Below, in pieces: positions 13,610 to 21,961 of a stretch of DNA of 64,000 bases. A model generated the notes under the pieces. That model ran no database searches and was not told where the DNA came from. It saw only the letters and a list, made by a program, of their open reading frames with translations. Positions within the stretch are counted from its first letter, which is position 1, and each line of letters starts with the position of its first letter. This DNA comes from a virus. Made by a program: the position numbers and the translations under genes. The DNA lies in the IMG/VR virus record IMGVR_UViG_3300022937_003185, positions 1 through 64,000 of that record; one strand, written 5' to 3'.

Positions 13610-14910
13610 ACTTCTTTGATGAACTAGCAGAGTGGGATGAAAAGCTTTGTAAGATGGCAAAAGAGCACGGACTAGATTGGTTTCCGCTTGCTTACGAGAC
13701 TTGTGATTACTACGAAATGATTGGAGCTATGGCTTATCACGGCATGCCGTCGCATTACAGTCACTGGAGCTTCGGTAAGTCTTTTGAAAGAAACCATACG
13801 ATGTATGGAATGGGAATGCAGGGGTTACCTTATGAGATGATCATCAATAGTAATCCATCGCTAGCTTATCTCATGGAAGAAAATCCGATGTACCTACAGG
13901 TTCTAATCATGGCTCACTGTATTGGACACTCCGACTTCTTTAAGAATAACATTACCTTTAAGCATACACACCCAGAAAACATTATATTAAGGATGAGAAA
14001 TGCTAAGAGGTTTATCGATAAACTGATCGAAGATCCAAGCATAGGGATCGATGCAGTAGAAGATATTCTAGATTCAGCGCACGCTTTATCAATGAATGTT
14101 CCTCACAGGTATGTACCGTATGTTTCACAGAAGGACCAAAAGCGACAGTTAGTCAGTGACATCAAGGGTGGTTTATACGATAACTCTTTCCATGTTCCTG
14201 ATCCGGAAAAAGTTCCAGTCTCTAATGAAATAAATATTCTAGCATTCTTGGCAGACCAAAGCCCGATCTTGGAAGAGTGGCAAAGAGACCTACTGTTGAT
14301 TGTAGAAGAAGAAGCTCACTACTTCATGCCACAGATAAGAACTAAGATTATGAACGAAGGATGGGCGAGTTATTGGCACTATCGTCTTATGCATGAGCTC
14401 GAGCTTCCTTCGTCGATGCATATACCTTTTCTTAAAACTCACAATGAGGTTGTAAGACCTCATCCAGCATCCATTAACCCATATCATCTAGGGTTTCATT
14501 TATTTAGAAAGATAGAAGAAAGACATGGGTTAGAGGAATGCTTTATTGCCAGAGAATCTTTAAATGATGAAAGCTTCATAAGGCAGTATTTAACACAAGA
14601 AGACTGCGAAGAGTTAGAGCTGTTTAGCTTTTCGCTAAAAAAAGATGAATACGTTGTTGACGATGTCTCTGATGATGAGGGGTGGAAAAATATCAAGGAA
14701 GACCTAATCAAACAGGTCGGAGGTAATAGTATACCAATAATAGAGATTGACAATGTGGACGAATCTAATGTGCTTTGCTTAATTCATGAACATGATGGAA
14801 GGGACCTAGAGCTAGACTACGCAGATGCAGTTGTGCACCATATTAGCAAGCTATGGGGCGATGTAGTAAAGCTTGATACCATCATTGAAGACGAACCTTT
14901 TGAGATCTAA
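13606..14910 (+). CDS. spoVR: SpoVR/YcgB family protein, 434 aa
   Basis: It starts at GTG 13606, overlapping the YeaH stop as GTGA. The N-terminus has the family signature: Y-E-M-I-G-A-M-A-Y-H-G-M-P, then H-W-S-F-G-K-S-F-E-R and M-A-H-C-I-G-H-S-D-F-F. A later N-E-G-W-A-S-Y-W-H is the second conserved block. B. subtilis SpoVR is 468 aa and E. coli YcgB 510 aa, so the length is slightly short but covers the core. SpoVR is needed for spore cortex formation; its biochemical activity is unknown. A phage copy in one operon with YeaH and PrkA suggests the three act together during infection. Confidence 0.9.
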   Translation: MNFFDELAEWDEKLCKMAKEHGLDWFPLAYETCDYYEMIGAMAYHGMPSHYSHWSFGKSFERNHTMYGMGMQGLPYEMIINSNPSLAYLMEENPMYLQVLIMAHCIGHSDFFKNNITFKHTHPENIILRMRNAKRFIDKLIEDPSIGIDAVEDILDSAHALSMNVPHRYVPYVSQKDQKRQLVSDIKGGLYDNSFHVPDPEKVPVSNEINILAFLADQSPILEEWQRDLLLIVEEEAHYFMPQIRTKIMNEGWASYWHYRLMHELELPSSMHIPFLKTHNEVVRPHPASINPYHLGFHLFRKIEERHGLEECFIARESLNDESFIRQYLTQEDCEELELFSFSLKKDEYVVDDVSDDEGWKNIKEDLIKQVGGNSIPIIEIDNVDESNVLCLIHEHDGRDLELDYADAVVHHISKLWGDVVKLDTIIEDEPFEI

Positions 14911-14922
14911 CCCGGGGAAAAC

Positions 14923-16851
14923 ATGTCTGATAAAAACTTTCTAGAAATCATTAAGAGCCAAAGAGAAGAGAAGAAGCGCGAGAAGTTCGCCGGTACTTTT
15001 CTTGAATATCTTTCTTTAGTAGAGGAAGATCCAAGTATTACTGACCACGCGCATAAGCGTCTGTATGACGCTGTAGTTTCTCACGGGACAGGGGTGATGG
15101 AAGACTCTGATCCTCGAAAGCACAAATTGTTTGATGGTGATAACGTAAAAACCTACGAATACTTTCAATCAGAATTTTTTGGAATGGAATCAGTTATCGC
15201 GAAGCTTATGAGGTTTATGCGCTCTGCTGCTCTTAAGGGTGAAGAAAGTCGACAAGTTCTATTGTTGATGGGTCCTGTAGGAGCTGGTAAGTCTGCGCTA
15301 ACAGAGCACATTAAGAAGTCTTTGGATGGGCAACCATACTATCACCTTGTAGGAGACCCTCAGCGAGGAGAGCCACTTCAGTTGTTACCTCGTTCCCTAA
15401 GAGACCGATTTAATGAAATGCTGGGTGTCAGTATCGAGGGTGACCTTTCCCCAGTCGCTAGACATCTACTATTTGAAGAATACGATGGTCAATACGAAAA
15501 GTTTAAAGTAAAAGAAACTACATTCTCCCAACGGGCTCGTCGAGGTGTTGCATCTGTTCCGCCAATGGACGCAAACTCACAAGATGTATCAGTGTTGATC
15601 GGTTCAGAAGATATTTCGAAACTTGATAGGTATTCAGAAGACGACCCACGAGCGTTATCTCTAAATGGCGCCTTCAACGTAGGTAATAGAGGTATTGTTG
15701 AGCTTGTGGAGGTCTTTAAGAATGAAATTGAGTTTCTCCACACAATCATTACAGCGACCCAGGAGAAGAGAGTTCCTGCCCCTGGAAAGCACGACATGAT
15801 TTACTTCGATGGAGTCATTCTCGCGCATTGTAATGAAGCTGAATGGAATCGATTCCAGAGCGAGCACACTAACGAGGCTATCTTAGACCGTATTGTTAAG
15901 ATTGATGTGCCATACGTTTTGGAGCTAGAGCAAGAAATTAAGATTTATGAAAAGATTCTTTCTCGCTCTAACTTTAAAGCCCACATTGCTCCTCATACGA
16001 TTAGAATTGCTTCGATGTTTTCCGTGCTTAGCCGGCTTAAGGAAAGTCAAAAGTGCGATCTTCTTACGAAGCTTAAGCTTTACAACGGCGAAGAAGTTGT
16101 TGAAAAGGGTAGAGTTAAGAAGATCGATATTAAAGACCTTCGTGATGAAGCACCGAATGAGGGTATGAATGGTATTTCTACAAGATTTATTATGAAAGCC
16201 GTCGATAATGCATTGAGCGATTCTGATAAAGACTTCATCACTCCAATCTCAATATTAGATTCTCTCGTCAAGCAGGTCAAGGATCAGATTATAGATAGAG
16301 AGTTCCAGAGTCGTTGTCTTGAGTTGATAAGGAACGTAGTAAGAGGTGAATACCTCAAGATGCTTGAAAAAGAAATTGCTAAGGCGTTCATCACAGCATA
16401 TGAGCCGCAAGCGCAGTCTATCTTTGAAAACTATATGGATCATGCAGAGGCTTACACAACGAAGAGCAGGCTTAAGGATCGTATCACAAAAGAAGAGATG
16501 CAGCCTGATGAGAACTTTATGAGGTCTATTGAGTCAACAATCGGAGTCAGTGGTTCGGGTAAGGATGGCTTTAGAGCTGACGTGACTGCTTACATGTTCT
16601 CTAAGATGAGAAGAGGGGAGAAGGTAGACTATACTTCCTATGAGCCTCTTAAGGAAGCTATCGAGACCTATCTAATCACGTCAGTAAAAGACTTGGCCAG
16701 GATTGTTACTAAGTCTAGAGCAAGAGATGAAGAACAGCAACAGAAATATTCAGAGATGGTTCAGACGCTAATTGATGAATATGGATACACTGCTGACTCT
16801 GCAGAAGAAGTTCTAACTTACGCCAGTAATAATCTCTGGAGAGACAGTTAA
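14923..16851 (+). CDS. prkA: PrkA-type AAA+/serine protein kinase, 642 aa
   Basis: The length is close to that of E. coli YeaG (644 aa). An N-terminal segment ends with F-F-G-M-E (residues 85-89), then the PrkA AAA+ domain has Walker A G-P-V-G-A-G-K-S at 117-124. Further family segments are G-N-R-G-I-V-E-L-V-E-V-F-K and F-D-G-V-I-L-A-H-C-N-E-A-E-W. The C-terminal half has the helical kinase-like region of PrkA. The family has been described both as a serine kinase and as an ATP-dependent protease-like AAA+ protein. The gene sits 12 bases after SpoVR with GGGGAAAAC before the ATG. Confidence 0.93.
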   Translation: MSDKNFLEIIKSQREEKKREKFAGTFLEYLSLVEEDPSITDHAHKRLYDAVVSHGTGVMEDSDPRKHKLFDGDNVKTYEYFQSEFFGMESVIAKLMRFMRSAALKGEESRQVLLLMGPVGAGKSALTEHIKKSLDGQPYYHLVGDPQRGEPLQLLPRSLRDRFNEMLGVSIEGDLSPVARHLLFEEYDGQYEKFKVKETTFSQRARRGVASVPPMDANSQDVSVLIGSEDISKLDRYSEDDPRALSLNGAFNVGNRGIVELVEVFKNEIEFLHTIITATQEKRVPAPGKHDMIYFDGVILAHCNEAEWNRFQSEHTNEAILDRIVKIDVPYVLELEQEIKIYEKILSRSNFKAHIAPHTIRIASMFSVLSRLKESQKCDLLTKLKLYNGEEVVEKGRVKKIDIKDLRDEAPNEGMNGISTRFIMKAVDNALSDSDKDFITPISILDSLVKQVKDQIIDREFQSRCLELIRNVVRGEYLKMLEKEIAKAFITAYEPQAQSIFENYMDHAEAYTTKSRLKDRITKEEMQPDENFMRSIESTIGVSGSGKDGFRADVTAYMFSKMRRGEKVDYTSYEPLKEAIETYLITSVKDLARIVTKSRARDEEQQQKYSEMVQTLIDEYGYTADSAEEVLTYASNNLWRDS

Positions 16852-16923
16852 TACTAGTCTTGAAAATTAACTGCTGTCTCGATTACAATTATCATTATCC
16901 ATTAGACATAAGGGAGTAATGAG

Positions 16924-17202
16924 ATGAAGATCGGTTATGCTGAAACACTATTGGCTTTTGCGGCTGTTACAACGTACCACAGTCTAACGTGGGGCCTTTC
17001 AATTGCAGCGTTAAGCTTGTTCATAGCATTTTGTAGATTTGCAATCAGCTTTCAAGAAAAGAAAGAAGAAAAAGAAAAGCTACAAAACGCAACAAAGGTA
17101 TTGAATGAACAAGCAGAAGAGCTTGGTAGCGCACTATCAAAACTATTTAACAATGTAACGACGGATATCAACCAAAAGAACAGCAATAAGAAGTATCACT
17201 GA
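16924..17202 (+). CDS. Small membrane protein with coiled coil, 92 aa
   Basis: GGGAG precedes the ATG by 8 bases. Residues 7-48 contain two hydrophobic stretches (T-L-L-A-F-A-A-V-T-T-Y and L-S-I-A-A-L-S-L-F-I-A-F) that may form a membrane hairpin. They are followed by a Lys/Glu-rich coiled coil (E-K-K-E-E-K-E-K-L-Q-N-A-T-K-V-L-N-E-Q) and a basic end. It probably anchors at the inner membrane with a cytoplasmic tail. No family is recognised. It lies between PrkA and the GroEL-like gene. Confidence 0.6.
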   Translation: MKIGYAETLLAFAAVTTYHSLTWGLSIAALSLFIAFCRFAISFQEKKEEKEKLQNATKVLNEQAEELGSALSKLFNNVTTDINQKNSNKKYH

Positions 17203-17219
17203 ACATGTAGGGGTACGTT

Positions 17220-18476
17220 ATGAAAAACAAAGTTATTGCTGGTACCTCACTTGATCGAATTAATTCTGATCTACTAGATCATATCAAGTCATTTGTTGAA
17301 TCTATAGATAGCAAGAGTTATTCGCTTGTTGCGGAAGGCGGCCTATATTCATTAGGGTGGCTTGATTCATTTCGTTTGTTTTTAGAGCAGTATAAAGATA
17401 ACGACTCTCCTCAAAAGAAGATGATTGTCTCATCTTTGCACAACCTTAACAAGACATGCCCATGGGCAATACCTTTATACTTCGAAGAATTTTTTAGTTG
17501 TAATAAGGGGTTTGGCGTCCCAAAGAGAATTAGCTCTTTAGAGTTGTTTAATGGTATGAATAGAGTTAATGATGAGTTCATAACAGCCAATTCATCTACG
17601 CTCTATGACGCAATTCTACAATCAGGCTCATCAGGAAGTTTAACTCTTAAGCACCACGATGATGCATCTCCTTTTGTAGAAACCCACTTGGGATTTAAAA
17701 CCCTAGTATCTCTAAATGAGTTTTTTCATGGTTATGTTGGTTCCAGAGAAATAAAGGACTGTAAAGTACTTGTTGTAAACGGGGCTATTATAGATGTCAG
17801 TGAAATACATCATATCCTAGAATATGCATACGACACCAAAGACAACATTATCATAGTGTCCAGCGCGTTTTCAGATGATGTTTCAAATACACTCTACGTA
17901 AACTGGAGCTCTGGTAAGACTCATATCATACCTTTTGTGTTACCAGATTCAATAGAAACGATAAATGAAGCAAAAGATATATGCACAGCTTTGGGTATAG
18001 TTCCAGTTGATAAAGCAAATGGACTAAGACTTAGTAACATCGACTTGAAAGAGCACAAGGGAATAGATGTGTATTATGACAGTAGCAAAGATACGCTTAG
18101 ACTTTTACTAGATGATGTTGGCAGTTTACGAATCCACAAAGCAAAAATGAGTCTACAGGACCAGTACGAAAACGAAGAAGTTGATGATGTGAAAAGTATA
18201 CTCTCAGAAAGAATAAGCAGAATGTCTGCTAGAAATACTGTCATCTACACGAGACTTTCTAACACGAGCAAAGGCCTGCTAGAGGATCGAGCAGGAGCAG
18301 TGTTCTCGTACTTTTCAAGATGTGCTAAGCAGAATGTAGTAGAAATGAATGACGAATATTTCGTAAAATATCTACCAGCTAATGATGCTGCTAAAGCAGT
18401 CAACATGGCAAAATCTGATCGTAGATCCTTAAGTAGTATTAAGGCCATCTTAAGGATAGATGATGAAGCATGTTGA
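17220..18476 (+). CDS. Divergent GroEL-like chaperonin, apical and intermediate domains, 418 aa
   Basis: Residues 150-300 follow the GroEL apical domain in order. P-F-V-E-T-H matches the S-P-Y-F-I-N region. [22 protein letters not shown] matches [33 protein letters not shown] matches [21 protein letters not shown] matches D-I-A-T-L-T-G-G-T-V-I. Residues 326-375 ([17 protein letters not shown]) match the returning intermediate segment L-Q-E-R-V-A-K-L-A-G-G-V-A-V-I-K. The equatorial G-D-G-T-T-T ATP motif is not seen, and only about 43 residues follow, where GroEL has about 150. It may be an adaptor to host GroEL or a chaperonin without ATPase. Confidence 0.65.
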   Translation: [418 protein letters not shown]

Positions 18477-18936
18477 TTTAACACAGCTTACTTGGTGTAA
18501 TGCAAGTTCTGACGTGGTTGAATTTAACGAAGTTCTAAGTGCTGTTGAGCTATCAAGAGGAAAAAAAGAACTACATGTTGGATGTGATTCACACTTCATA
18601 GGAAATCGATGTATTTTTGCTGTTGTGGTAGCGCTATACGAAAAGGGAAAAGGCGGGACCTACTTTTTTGCTAGAATCAAGAAAGATAGAAAGCTGTTCC
18701 ACAATTTGAAGATCAGACTCTTGAAAGAGACGGAATACTCGATCTCTTTGGCGGGACTTATAGGTGATACCCAAAGTGATGTTAATGTTCACTTAGATAT
18801 CAACCCTAATGAAGCCTTTAAATCTAATGTAGTTTTTACTTCTGCGACGGCATGGGTAAAATCACTAGGTTACCAGTGTATTGTAAAGCCTGATTCTTGG
18901 GCCTCATCATGGTTAGCAGATGCGTACGCTAAGTAG
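18463..18936 (+). CDS. YkuK/DUF458-type RNase H-fold protein, 157 aa
   Basis: The start may be ATG 18460 or 18463; both overlap the chaperonin-like gene. H-V-G-C-D-S-H near residue 40 is the first strand with the acidic residue. It is followed by F-F-A-R-I-K and the DUF458 signature V-H-L-D-I-N-P, S-A-T-A-W-V-K-S-L-G-Y, V-K-P-D-S-W-A-S-S-W-L-A-D-A. The B. subtilis YkuK family has an RNase H-like fold of unknown role. Catalysis is not proven in the family. Confidence 0.72.
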   Translation: MKHVDLTQLTWCNASSDVVEFNEVLSAVELSRGKKELHVGCDSHFIGNRCIFAVVVALYEKGKGGTYFFARIKKDRKLFHNLKIRLLKETEYSISLAGLIGDTQSDVNVHLDINPNEAFKSNVVFTSATAWVKSLGYQCIVKPDSWASSWLADAYAK

Positions 18937-18973
18937 AAAAGATAAATGCATCGATTTTTTTAGGAGAATATTC

Positions 18974-19201
18974 ATGCCAAGAAAAAATTCAGCACCATCA
19001 GTGCCTGTTATTGAAAAGTCAAAAGTCAAAGAAGCATTCTTAGACTGTAAAGCTCTCTGTGAAGACTCTGTTTCCAGAGCAGTTGCAGAGATGGTTGCTC
19101 AAGAGCAAATAACTAGAGAACAGGCCGAAAGAATCTCAGCAGTCCTTCAGCCCGTCCTTGCAGACTCTATATTCAGAACGATGAGTAATAGAGGCTTCTA
19201 G
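18974..19201 (+). CDS. Small helical hypothetical protein, 75 aa
   Basis: The start is ATG 18974 with TAGGAGA at 18961-18967; a longer frame from 18920 lacks a ribosome site. It is helical and charged (V-K-E-A-F-L-D-C-K-A-L-C-E-D-S-V, I-T-R-E-Q-A-E-R-I-S-A-V-L-Q-P-V-L). Two Cys (C18/C22 approximately) are one helical turn apart. No family is recognised. The stop overlaps the GTG of the next gene. Confidence 0.65.
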   Translation: MPRKNSAPSVPVIEKSKVKEAFLDCKALCEDSVSRAVAEMVAQEQITREQAERISAVLQPVLADSIFRTMSNRGF

Positions 19202-19680
19202 TGCAAAAGCAAGGGATCAAGCATCTTATAAAATGCAGATGCATACTTCCAACGATGAAAAGACTCAGTGATCCGCCGGCTCACTCATTTGTTGTATTTT
19301 CTGTTGTGGGAGAAGATGGGGTGATGATCCCAAAAAAAGCTAGTTGTAATAATTGTGGTATCATGCACGAAGTTATAGAGGCATGTACGTCCAAGATTAT
19401 TACCAGTGCCGAAGGTTCTGCTTCTGAAATGTCTCTCGAAGACGTGGCAGTTTTTTTACCTGAGAGCGTCCGAAATGTATTATCATCTTACAATCTAGAG
19501 TTGCCAGACTACGAATACGTTAGGTTTATGATCGAAGAAAATAAGGTCGGAGAATGGTTAATTTTAGGTAGCGAATTAAACGATACAAGAAGGTCAGGTA
19601 AAATCCTAAAGTATAAAGGTGATAACCGGTTTGAGGTTGAGCCATTTTCTAGGGAAGAATTTTTTGGTAATAGCAAATGA
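19201..19680 (+). CDS. Zinc-ribbon-like hypothetical protein (GTG start), 159 aa
   Basis: GTG 19201 shares its G with the previous TAG. Cysteines are arranged K-C-R-C near residue 13 and C-N-N-C-G near residue 50, with another C and H following (H-E-V-I-E-A-C). They look like a zinc-binding knuckle pair. P-P-A-H-S-F-V-V-F-S lies between them. The C-terminal half is acidic and globular. This arrangement is familiar from unannotated marine myovirus proteins, but I know no function. The stop overlaps the next ATG. Confidence 0.7.
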   Translation: MQKQGIKHLIKCRCILPTMKRLSDPPAHSFVVFSVVGEDGVMIPKKASCNNCGIMHEVIEACTSKIITSAEGSASEMSLEDVAVFLPESVRNVLSSYNLELPDYEYVRFMIEENKVGEWLILGSELNDTRRSGKILKYKGDNRFEVEPFSREEFFGNSK

Positions 19681-19961
19681 ACGCTAACAAGAATATGAAT
19701 AATGACAAGCTTCATAATGAAGATGTCAATTGGTTAAACGACACTAAGAAATCTAGAGAAATTGTTACTGAGATTTTAAGGTTTGGTGTGACACAAACAC
19801 AAATGAAGAAGATTATTGGTTTACTAGCATTAGAGCTAGAAGATAGATCTCTGATGATTGGCATTAGAAATCTAGTAGAGCCTTCCGAAGAATCTGAAAG
19901 CTCTGATAGTGAAAATTCACAAACAAAATTGATATACCCAGGAGGAATGGAAGATGAGTGA
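19677..19961 (+). CDS. Hypothetical protein, 94 aa
   Basis: ATGA overlap with the zinc-ribbon-like gene. The central part (V-N-W-L-N-D-T-K-K-S-R-E-I-V-T-E-I-L-R-F-G-V) is a conserved-looking helical block, and the C-terminal third is Ser/Glu-rich and probably disordered. No function is known. It contains the AGGAGG ribosome site of the next gene near its 3' end. Confidence 0.65.
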   Translation: MNANKNMNNDKLHNEDVNWLNDTKKSREIVTEILRFGVTQTQMKKIIGLLALELEDRSLMIGIRNLVEPSEESESSDSENSQTKLIYPGGMEDE

Positions 19962-20145
19962 ATCTACTAGCATTTTAGAGAGTTGGGAGTCTCTTAAGAC
20001 TCTAGTCGAAGAGCTTGAGCTTGACGTGCATAAAAACGCTCATGGCAATAAGTCAGCCGGTGTGCGAGCTAGAAAGGGTCTTCGGGCTCTTAAGTCAGCA
20101 GCTGGAGATCTTGTTAAGCTAACTCTCGAAGCCCAGAAAGATTAA
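19954..20145 (+). CDS. Histone H1-like (Hc1-type) DNA-binding protein, 63 aa
   Basis: ATG 19954 follows AGGAGG. W-E-S-L-K-T-L-V-E-E-L-E-L-D-V, then K-N-A-H-G-N-K-S-A-G-V-R-A-R-K-G-L and L-K-S-A-A-G-D-L match the short N-terminal domain of bacterial Hc1-like histone H1 proteins. It lacks the long Lys/Ala/Pro tail, so only the helical head is present. It may bind DNA or help organise nucleoids. It is the last gene of the operon and precedes a strong terminator. Confidence 0.72.
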   Translation: MSESTSILESWESLKTLVEELELDVHKNAHGNKSAGVRARKGLRALKSAAGDLVKLTLEAQKD

Positions 20146-20171
20146 GTTTTTAAAGTCATTTTGGCAACATA

Positions 20172-20198
20172 AAAGAGAGGCATCGCCTCTCTTTTTTT
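20172..20198. terminator. Bidirectional intrinsic terminator
   Basis: GAGAGGC (20175-20181), loop ATC, GCCTCTC (20185-20191), then seven T. Preceding A residues extend the stem and give a short T run on the other strand. It sits between the plus-strand operon ending at 20145 and the minus-strand gene ending at 20219 and so can stop both. Confidence 0.9.
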
Positions 20199-20218
20199 GT
20201 GTTCGAAGATAGTTAATA

Positions 20219-20533
20219 CTAGCAAGGATTGTCAACTGTCTCTATTGAGGTTTTTAAGATTTGTTTAGCTATTTTCTCTATTTGACATATCCTCATCCTG
20301 GTCACATCAAAAATGTCACCAACCTCTTGAAGAGTAAGCGGTCCTTGCTCAGAAGCGTTGATGATACAATTTTGAAAATTTCCAGCCATATCTTGGAAAT
20401 AACGGCATTCAGAAACAACACAACTTACATCAAAGTTTTTGCATGCAGAAAAACATGTCTCTCCTTTTATTGGTTGAGCATTGTCTCTTAAATTTATTAA
20501 TGATGGTTCTTTCTTATTTGTTTTCTTACCCAC
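20219..20533 (-). CDS. Sigma-70 region 4-like regulator with Cys cluster, 104 aa
   Basis: The C-terminal half (T-L-Q-E-V-G-D-I-F-D-V-T-R-M-R-I-C-Q-I-E-K-I-A) is the helix-turn-helix of sigma-70 region 4, where V-T-R-x-R-I-x-Q-I-E contacts the -35 box. The N-terminal half has C-F-S-A-C and S-C-V-V-S-E-C-R-Y-F, four or more Cys that may bind zinc. There is no region 2, so it cannot be a full sigma factor. It may act as a transcription regulator. The gene is on the minus strand, divergent from PhoH with 70 bases between starts. Confidence 0.75.
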   Translation of the reverse strand: MGKKTNKKEPSLINLRDNAQPIKGETCFSACKNFDVSCVVSECRYFQDMAGNFQNCIINASEQGPLTLQEVGDIFDVTRMRICQIEKIAKQILKTSIETVDNPC

Positions 20534-20603
20534 TAACGAAGTCCTCCATGAGGTTTATTGATTATTTTAAGTTGGAACTACCGGATTTTTCAAGGAGTTT
20601 ATT

Positions 20604-21923
20604 TTGAGTAACGTCAGAAAAAGGTTCGTATTAGATACTAGCGTTCTGTTATATGACAAAACAGCAATACATTCTTTTCCCGGAAATGATGTCATCTTGC
20701 CGCTCCAAGTGATGGATGAGATTGATAAATTCAAGGAAAAGCCGGGAGTTATTGGAGAGTCAGCCAGATACGTTAACAGGTTTCTAGATGAAATGCGAGA
20801 TTTTGGTAGACTAGATGTGGGAGTAGAAGTTCCAGAAGAATTCGCGGTCTCGCAAACTGTTATGATTAAGATTGAGGATAGAGTTGATTCTCTACCTAAC
20901 GGATTAAAGGCCGACCGCCCCGACAACAAGATACTAGCAACTTGTCTCAACGAGGCTCAGAATGACGATCAGAGGCCCCTTGTCGTAATTACCAAAGACA
21001 TTAACCTCCGAGTTAAGTGCGATGCACTGGGGATAGCTTCAGAGGACTACTATAAGGACCATATCGAGCAGGACAGCGCTGCCTTTACGGGGAGGAGAGA
21101 AATAGAGGTTACCAAGTCACAGCTTGACCTGTTTTTCCTTGAAGGAGAAGTAAAACTCACCGACCCGGCGCTCATCTTAATGCCTAATGAGTTTGTTGTG
21201 CTTAAGTCTGCTGAGAGTGGTGGATCTGGCTTAGGCATGTTTGATGGAAACCAGATTGTTAAACTTAGACATGAGCCAGGAAAAGCAATGTCTGATTTTC
21301 AATCAAAAAATAAAGAGCAGAGATTTGCCGTAGAAGCATTGTTAGATAGTGACATAGAGCTGGTAACACTGACAGGCTTAGCTGGTTCAGGAAAGACTTA
21401 CGTTGCGCTGATGGCTGGCCTTGACGGATTACAAGAGGGAAGGTACAACAGAATCGTAATCAGTAGGTCCATTCAACCTGTTGGTCGCGATTTAGGTTAT
21501 TTACCCGGTGACGTCGACGAAAAAATGGCACCGTGGTTAGCTCCTATTATGGATAACTTTAGAACCATGATGGGTGATAAGGACTTTACGTATTTCAATA
21601 TCATGATGGACAAGGGAGAGCTTGAAGTTGCTCCTCTATCATTTATTCGCGGTCGGACTTTCAATGATGCCTATGTAATAGTCGACGAGGCTCAAAACGC
21701 CACAATCCATGAGCTAAAGACTATCATCACCCGTGTTGGCAAGAATTCTAAAATCGTTCTTCTTGGAGATACAGATCAAATTGACACTCCGTACATCGAC
21801 AGGCTAAGCAACGGATTGTCAATCGTTATCGATAAATTCAAGGACAGAAAAGAACACGCGCATGTTCAGCTCGCCAAGGGACAGCGCTCCAATATAGCTT
21901 CAATTGCCTCAGAAATTCTTTAA
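20604..21923 (+). CDS. phoH: PIN-PhoH fusion ATPase (TTG start), 439 aa
   Basis: TTG 20604 with AAGGAG six bases upstream; no ATG alternative keeps the PIN motif. The N-terminal PIN domain has D11-T-S-V-L-L and acidic residues at about 38-41. The C-terminal PhoH ATPase has Walker A G-L-A-G-S-G-K-T (258-265) and Walker B V-I-V-D-E-A-Q-N-A. The fused form is the YlaK/PhoH2 type, proposed to act as an RNA helicase-nuclease. PhoH genes are frequent in marine phages. It is a stand-alone gene between a regulator and structural genes. Confidence 0.92.
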   Translation: MSNVRKRFVLDTSVLLYDKTAIHSFPGNDVILPLQVMDEIDKFKEKPGVIGESARYVNRFLDEMRDFGRLDVGVEVPEEFAVSQTVMIKIEDRVDSLPNGLKADRPDNKILATCLNEAQNDDQRPLVVITKDINLRVKCDALGIASEDYYKDHIEQDSAAFTGRREIEVTKSQLDLFFLEGEVKLTDPALILMPNEFVVLKSAESGGSGLGMFDGNQIVKLRHEPGKAMSDFQSKNKEQRFAVEALLDSDIELVTLTGLAGSGKTYVALMAGLDGLQEGRYNRIVISRSIQPVGRDLGYLPGDVDEKMAPWLAPIMDNFRTMMGDKDFTYFNIMMDKGELEVAPLSFIRGRTFNDAYVIVDEAQNATIHELKTIITRVGKNSKIVLLGDTDQIDTPYIDRLSNGLSIVIDKFKDRKEHAHVQLAKGQRSNIASIASEIL

Positions 21924-21961
21924 ACGCTTCTTGCTACATATTTAAGCAAGAGGTGTAAATT

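Noticed and set aside
20203-20210. GTTCGAAG as a T-arm of a tRNA
   Set aside because: No matching acceptor, D or anticodon arms around it; it is the tail of the terminator region.
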